This document shows, in pieces, positions 58,552-64,000 of a DNA stretch of 64,000 bases. The stretch's first letter is position 1. Each line of letters begins with the position of its first letter. The notes under the pieces were generated by a model. That model was not told the DNA's origin. It did no database searches and worked only from the letters and a program-made list of their open reading frames with translations. The translations under genes were made by a program, and so were the position numbers. Origin of the DNA: Whitmania pigra (Eukaryota > Annelida > Clitellata > Hirudinida > Haemopidae); NCBI GenBank assembly GCA_021613335.1, contig JAJTWR010000353.1:597001-661000 (forward strand), in the 5' to 3' direction.

Positions 58552-61500
58552 ATGGAATTTTTTGACATCAGCAATCCCATTAACGTTAAGCAATTTCTGT
58601 CCGAATGCAGATCGAGCTTGTCAGAATATGACCTATGCTCTAGTAATGAATTTGTCGAAGATAAATGTATCACGTATCCAGAGACTTTTGATGTATCAAA
58701 ATTCAGGTCTATGAAGTTTTATTTTTACATTCTAAATACCATAACTCTTACTTTGAGATTATATGTATGTAAGACTCTGACTGGGCGCTGTAATGGTTTG
58801 TTCATCATTAAACAGTTTCAATATGCTTTTTTTAAATATTATAATTGTTATAATTTATAACCTGATTATAAGTTTTTTTGTTGCTTGTGCTTTGGCTAGC
58901 TCGTAGGTTATTTATTTTATGTTGATAATGAATTATGTTTTAGTGATGATATTATCATTAATTTTTATCTCCAGTGCAGAGAAGTTGAAACCAGACACCA
59001 AAGTAGATTCTTTAAAGAGTATTGATAACACCAAAGGATTGAAATTGCTGGAGTTAGCATGTTTTTCATTTTGGAACTGTAAATGCAAATGTTGCTGTGA
59101 CATATCAATGCTAGAAAATGCTGTTATTTTGGAATAATTTGCAGATATAGAAAAGCAGAATTGCAAAGAAGGCAGAAAACTAACAAAACAGACAAATTTA
59201 TCAGACACTTGTCAGACAGCCCATGGGTATTTATCATGATATTCCTTTTAAAGTATAAAGTTTAGATTCATGCTCTTTATTAATAAATTATAATTTTGTA
59301 AATGGCATTTTATTGATGTAGTAGTTATGTCAAATTATCTGAGAAACAAACGTTGATGTAGTTTACTTGAATATAAATGCTACTCCAATTCATTCCAAGA
59401 TACACAAGTTGACCTGGGTTGGAATGGATTACAAGCCTCCGAAGAAGGAAGATCACATAGAACTGCCGGATGTTCTCATGCGAGTTCACTTCTATCGAGC
59501 TGTAAGGGAGAAGAAATCAGTAAGTTGAAGTTGTTTTGCGAAATTCTCAAACATGATAATAATAATGACAATAATGATAATGATATTAATAATAATAATA
59601 ATAATAAGAATGATGATGATGATGTCATTGGAGCATGGAAGTCTTATCGAAATGGTTGTAACTGATCATGAATAATAATAATAATAATAATAATAATGAT
59701 TTTAAAATTGTGATGGTGTAATAAATGATTGCTTATTGGAATTAGTACACATAAGTGAACTGACAAAGGATTTAACACTTATGTGTTTCTAAATCTTAAA
59801 ACATGGGACATTCACATTTAAAATTCCCTCACTTTTTGAATAATTTATCTCCTTATTCGACTATCATTTCACTCGAGATGTGCCATAATTATTTAACTGT
59901 AAGTGGATTCATTTAATGCATTTTTAACTGATTTATTTTTTCTATTTTTTTTTTAAACAACATTTATTTTAATTAATAACTTTTTTATTTTGACCGTCAT
60001 CTTTGTATTTTAATTTAAATCCACATTAAAGTAAATTTTATAATTTTTCTATTATTTCTATTCTCATTATCTAGCAATCTATTGCTTTGAGTTTGCATAA
60101 AGAGCCAAATTTTGAAATTTTTCTGAAGTAATTCTCTTAAATGCCCTGTAATGTTTTTATGTAAAACAATTAATGTTCGTTCTTAAACTCCAGCGTTACA
60201 CGAGGATTCAAGAGTTCGAGGTTCTCGGTCAAACACCTTTGTCTTCCCTGAAAGAACTGTTCAGTTGCCCGTCAGACCATGTCTGCAATCACAACTTTGC
60301 CGAGAACCCAGACGAACCGGTCGGAAAAATTGCAAAGGTTTGTTGCTCGGATTTGATCTGTGTCCGGTACTTGAAGAGTTACTATTTTAAGAGATTGGTA
60401 TTTGGAATCGCTTCACTTTTAGTTTTTAGTTTTTATGTTATTTACAAACAATATAATTGTTTACTGGCATTCTCATCTCAGGATATCTACAAGTCAAATT
60501 TCTTCTTCATTGAAGGCACCTTTTACAATGATATGGGTGACAAGAAAAATGTGGATTTGTCTGTGTTAGTTTTATGTTATAATGTTTGCCTTGAACTGCA
60601 CCAATTGTGGCTGTGTTATAGAATTTATTTATAAACTAAATTTAAAACATTGCTATTGTGCTTTATTGAGCTTTTTTCCTTCCATCTCAAATTATTTAAA
60701 TTTGGGAGCCAAAAGTATATTTATGAATTAAGTTGGGACTGTCACAAATGTTCGAATTACCGCAGCGTTATCAAAGAGTGGGCAGACGAAAGAACTGACA
60801 GGGTCGGTCCATTCAAGTACACATCCATGGAGGGGGTAAAGTTCATTGACCTCACCTTCAAACTGGGTCATCCTTACCTCTACATGCATCAGGGAGACTG
60901 CGAACATCTTTTAATTTTCTCTGACATCAAGTAAGAAAACTTGAGACTTATTACAAGCTAAATTCTTTAAGCATCCAACTGCTATTAAATAAGTAATATT
61001 TTTAAATTAGCTCCTTTAATTTTGACCCTATGTGTTGGGTAATGTTGACAATTTTGTTGATTCACAGAGTGGTGACAGACCAAGACACTTATGAAGTCAG
61101 TAAATATCCCATGGAAACATTTAGGACCGCTAATAGAAGAGTTGCTTGTCATGCTTGTTGTTTCACTGCAAAGTATGAAAGCGTTTTGTTTGTAATTTGT
61201 AAACATTTCTTTTTCCTGTAAATTTAAAATGTAACCATATTGGATATATGTTATGAATCTATTATTGGTCAAGAGTGAAGCCACTTGGGTTATATGATGT
61301 GTCAGATACAAAATTATTGTCTTGATAACAAGCTTTAAAATTTTGTAGTAATTTATTTCAATTTGTCTATCATTGTTTTCCAGGTGGATAGTATTTAACA
61401 GCTCGTATGCTCCCGATGATCCAGGGTTCTTTTGCGACCTCTGTCTCAAGATGTTGCACTACGACAAACAAGGCAAACTCCACGACAAGAACCTCAAGGT

Positions 61501-61600
61501 GTACCTCCACCCGTTTTGCTCTGGAAGGTGGGATTGTGAGGACTGCGACGAGGAAAGAAGTTTTCGCAAGTCGAAAGCTGAGCTCATTTATTATGCCTAA
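58552..61600 (+). CDS. SNAPC3: snRNA-activating protein complex subunit 3 (SNAP50)
   Basis: Supported exons: 58552-58706, 58976 to about 59020-59083, about 59149-59225, 59400-59519, 60194-60337, 60482-60564, 60766-60930, 61068-61172 and 61384-61600. From 59400 to the stop all phases close. The C-terminal two-thirds match human SNAPC3 in order: KDIYKSNFFFIEGTFYND, IKEWADERTDR, KLGHPYLYMHQGDCEHL, CHACC, then YAPDDPGFFCDLCLKMLHYD. These Cys/His clusters are the conserved zinc-binding region. SNAPc binds the proximal sequence element of snRNA genes for Pol II and Pol III transcription in the nucleus. The junction between the second and third exons is unresolved: no donor gives the phase required by the most coding-like frame of exon 3. 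The C-terminus runs past the human end with a Cys/acidic tail (WDCEDCDEER). Confidence 0.9.
59556..59699 (+). repeat. AAT/ATG-rich microsatellite cluster
   Basis: Runs of AAT, ATG and AATAATGAT repeats occur in two blocks separated by about 40 bp of unique sequence. They lie within a SNAPC3 intron. Confidence 0.8.
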
Positions 61601-61793
61601 AATCTTGTCAGTGAAAATATGTTTGGAAGTATTTGAACATTGAAAATTCTTTGTTTTGTTACTCTTGTTCGTTAGCTGATGTTATCGGTTGTGAAAAAGC
61701 TTTAAAAGAGCATTATAATTGAGACCAGCAGAGGGCCAATTACTCTATGTGTAATTACTACATGTAAAATGGAGTTTTTCAAGTCAATATATC

Positions 61794-62654
61794 TCAAATT
61801 ACTTTAGCCACCGTTGCCTCATCATTGTCTCCCGGTAGTATTTCTTTCCAAATGAATGTACCCTGTTTCTAAAAACAACATTTAAAATTCAATTATTATC
61901 ACAACATTCTGAACACAACATCTTTTTCCAAATAACCTTCTTCTTAGTCTGAGGCTTTTCTGGATTTCTAGGATCATGGAAGTGTTCGAAAGAGATCTTT
62001 TCTTTCAGATAAAGTGGTTTGTCGCTCTCAAGTATCAAATCATTGATTGGAACTATCAAAAGATCAATCATATTTGATTTTATAGAAAACTAAAACCAAT
62101 GTTTCTACTAATTTGTTGGGGAGTTGACTAGTGAATGTTATTAGGTTCTTACCGATTCCTTTGACCTGTTGTCTCCGATGAGCTGCTGGCTTGCAGTTTT
62201 GGAGGCCAGCGATTGGCTTGTAATCGTGGCGAGAGGTGCTGTCGAGGGAGTAGAATGGTGGGTTCTCTTTGGCTGCGCTTGTTTTGTGGATCCACCATTG
62301 TCCTGTGTCGTTGTCTATGCCTGTAAGGAGGCGAATAAGTTTTATGGATCGCTTTTTGTTTTTCAGGTTCTCTAATATTACGAAAATTGCTGGTGTTTAC
62401 TCTATTAAGGAGGTTGTTAAATTTAACGGAAATTAAGAATGATCAAGTTTAAATTAGCTGGGAAATCAATTTTAGAAGTTTGTATTTGTGGTTTACTAAA
62501 ATTAATATGCAGGATTGTAGACTTAGATGATAAAAACTACAGACGAATTACCTTTGGTTGTGACGTAATTAAGGTCTTCAAAGTAAGTTCTGACGTTCTC
62601 AGAGCTATGCTTGACGCTTTTTTGACCGCCCGAAGTAGATTTCATAATCGACAT
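61794..62654 (-). CDS. Uncharacterised 153-aa protein, four exons
   Basis: Exons (complement) 62552-62654, 62153-62320, 61937-62052 and 61794-61868 join in one frame with consensus splice sites, from MSIMKSTSGGQKSVKH to the C-terminal EATVAKVI. The protein is hydrophilic with many Pro, Lys and aromatic residues: WWIHKTSAAKENPPFYSLDS, SRHDYKPIAG, FHDPRNPEKPQTKKK, FIWKEILPG. It has no signal peptide, membrane segment or recognised domain. Short S-x-x-DY and Pro-aromatic motifs resemble those of small ciliary microtubule-inner proteins, so an axonemal role is possible but speculative. It is tail-to-tail with SNAPC3: the two stop codons are 193 bp apart. Confidence 0.65.
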
Positions 62655-62845
62655 TAGACTGTTTTGCGCTTAGTTGGAGTTTGAGAACCTTTGCGAAGTT
62701 TCCATGGAAACAAAGGTCGATACCATTAAGGTCTAATTCAAAGTTTTAATTTTTAATGAAAAACCAACAACGTACCATGCTTTTATTGACTGAATAAATT
62801 GGTTAAAGTTTATTCAAAATGTGCTTCGTTATTTTCAGAAGTCTA

Positions 62846-63818
62846 TCAACCAAAACATCTGTTATCTCTTATGCAACCGAGATAATTCATGGTTCCTCTG
62901 GGATATTTGTTACAGTAAACCTCGATGCACACATCTCCCACGTCGTTGAATGCTTTCTTGTCTCTTAAATCTTTCTCTGGGAAGTTCGCTCTCAATCTGT
63001 CAAATCTCTCCATTAACTCAGAGGTCAAATCAACGCTTGGCTCCAAAGTTGGTCTGAAGAAGCTGGACTTATAGGCCAAATTGCCATCTGCTTCAAAGTG
63101 TTTTTTGTAGTTCATGGATTTTGAAAGTCGTCGAAAGATATTGATTTCGTTGTCGGAAACATTTTCCTCAGGAAAACGTTCGTCCTTCATCTCCTTGTTG
63201 GTCTTATCGCCTGGTTTTTCCACTCGTTTCTCCAAGAAATTTCTTAGATTAGCATAGCTGTTACCATTCACAATCGAAACCAATTCATTACGATCAGCAT
63301 AAGGAAAACCGTAAGCATTACCTTCGTACATTTTTGACTCTTCATCAATCGAGTGACCCAAAGCATTTTCAGAATCTTTAAACTTTTGGAGCGAATTTAA
63401 ATTGCAAGGTACACTGACTCCATCTTTATTCCTCATCCAGCATTCATTTTCCATCCAACTTTTCAATGCATCTAATCTATGTCTTCCAACATCTGAATAG
63501 CTAAAATAATTGTCATAAAATTCTTTCAGAAAGCGAGATTCTCTGAGCATGGAATCGAGATTTGATTTTTCTTTTTCGAAAGGATAGACGATACCAGTAC
63601 GGTTAAAGTGTTCCAGTGGCAATCCATGACTCTGGGAATGGCCTAAGATTGCAAGAATTAAACGTTAAATATCTTGAACATGATTTGCGTTTGAAACAAT
63701 GAACCTGTTTATAGTTAACCTATGTTAACTCAATAAGAAACTCTAACTTAAAAATGTTCTTACATTGAAAATACAGAAGAAGTGCCCAGACTACAATGTC
63801 GGCTGAGATTTTTTTCAT
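62846..63818 (-). CDS. Secreted prohormone-like protein with C-terminal four-Cys peptide
   Basis: Two exons (complement), 63764-63818 and 62846-63642, encode 283 aa. Exon 1 is a signal peptide (MKKISADIVVWALLLYF). The long middle region is hydrophilic with few cysteines and several basic pairs (LEKR, FRR, YKK). A Lys-Lys at 247-248 is followed by 35 residues, AFNDVGDVC... to the end, with cysteines at 257, 262, 275 and 281 and a terminal Cys-Phe-Gly. A final Gly is the usual donor for C-terminal amidation. The layout is signal peptide, propeptide, dibasic site and then a disulfide-rich, possibly amidated peptide, as in neuropeptide or peptide-hormone precursors. I do not recognise the family. 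A secreted structural or enzyme-like protein remains possible because the propeptide is long. A TATA box lies upstream at 63956-63962. Confidence 0.72.
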
Positions 63819-63955
63819 TTTGAAATGAAATCAACCAAAATTAAAAGCAAAATATGTCTTTATTGCCCAATTTGGTTAACGTCGTAAAATTTGATAAAAT
63901 CAAAAAGAGAAAGAGACGAAAACTCCAACTCTCGAGAACTTTTACGGATGGCTCG

Positions 63956-63962
63956 TTTTATA
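63956..63962 (-). promoter_or_regulatory. TATA box for the prohormone-like gene
   Basis: On the minus strand the sequence reads GGC-TATAAAA-CGAGCC, a perfect TATAAAA flanked by GC. It lies about 140 bp upstream of the start codon at 63818. A start of transcription some 30 bp downstream would leave a 5' UTR of about 110 nt. Confidence 0.6.
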
Positions 63963-64000
63963 GCCATTTTTCGGTGCCGGAAGTGGATCTGGCGTGGAAG

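Noticed and set aside
58976..59225. A fully resolved SNAPC3 exon 2-3 junction
   Set aside because: No GT donor gives the phase required by the most coding-like frame of exon 3, so I left the junction open rather than choosing a weak site.
60985..61449. 154-codon antisense frame across SNAPC3 exons 8-9
   Set aside because: It spans introns and exons of a well-supported plus-strand gene and has no motif of its own.

Overview
The window is nuclear DNA from an animal, probably a non-vertebrate. It is AT-rich, with intron-split genes that use almost only GT-AG junctions. Its content is metazoan: a nuclear lamin, a GDF8/11-type TGF-beta ligand, an L1CAM/neuroglian adhesion molecule and a POMGNT1-related protein. 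It also carries SINE, MITE and hAT debris, ATT-type microsatellites and an intron-bearing tRNA-Leu(CAA). I cannot name the phylum. There are no bacterial operons, CRISPR arrays or origins.

Layout. 1-2.4 kb (-): a complete kelch-repeat protein (KLHDC1/2-like, 371 aa). 3.2-12.4 kb (+): a lamin (586 aa as reconstructed), divergent from the kelch gene. 14.7-15.3 kb (+): an intronless single-Ig membrane protein. 15.3-20.4 kb: gene-poor, with a ~445-bp ATT array. 20.7-23.5 kb (+): a myostatin/GDF11-like ligand (394 aa). 23.5-28.1 kb: gene-poor, with a hAT terminus and a 155-bp tandem duplication. 28.1-30.2 kb (-): a four-TM LAPTM-like protein (227 aa). 30.9-31.7 kb (-): a short FUN14-domain protein (119 aa). 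32.2-38.2 kb (+): coatomer gamma (871 aa), sharing a 505-bp divergent promoter with the FUN14 gene. 39.2-46.3 kb (+): an L1CAM/neuroglian-like protein (6 Ig, 5 FN3, TM; 1286 aa). 47.0-47.2 kb (-): tRNA-Leu(CAA). 48.2-55.3 kb (+): a 25-exon gene for a Golgi-type protein with two FAM3/ILEI modules and a POMGNT1-like GT13 domain (839 aa). 55.7-55.9 kb (-): a UQCC6/BRAWNIN-like microprotein (56 aa). 56.3-58.0 kb (+): Derlin-1 (250 aa). 58.6-61.6 kb (+): SNAPC3. 61.8-62.7 kb (-): an unrecognised 153-aa protein. 62.8-63.8 kb (-): a secreted, prohormone-like protein of 283 aa whose C-terminus is a four-Cys peptide ending Cys-Phe-Gly.

The exon coordinates come from reading splice sites by eye. For nearly every gene the exon phases close into one frame of the length expected for the family, which is the main internal check. 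Exceptions are the SNAPC3 N-terminus and one lamin junction that needs a GC donor. The genes are mostly unrelated single-copy housekeeping or developmental loci, and nothing suggests a functional cluster. The most unusual object is the FAM3-FAM3-GT13 gene, whose glycosyltransferase domain has lost several residues expected in active relatives. The most novel-looking small gene is the prohormone-like ORF at the right edge.
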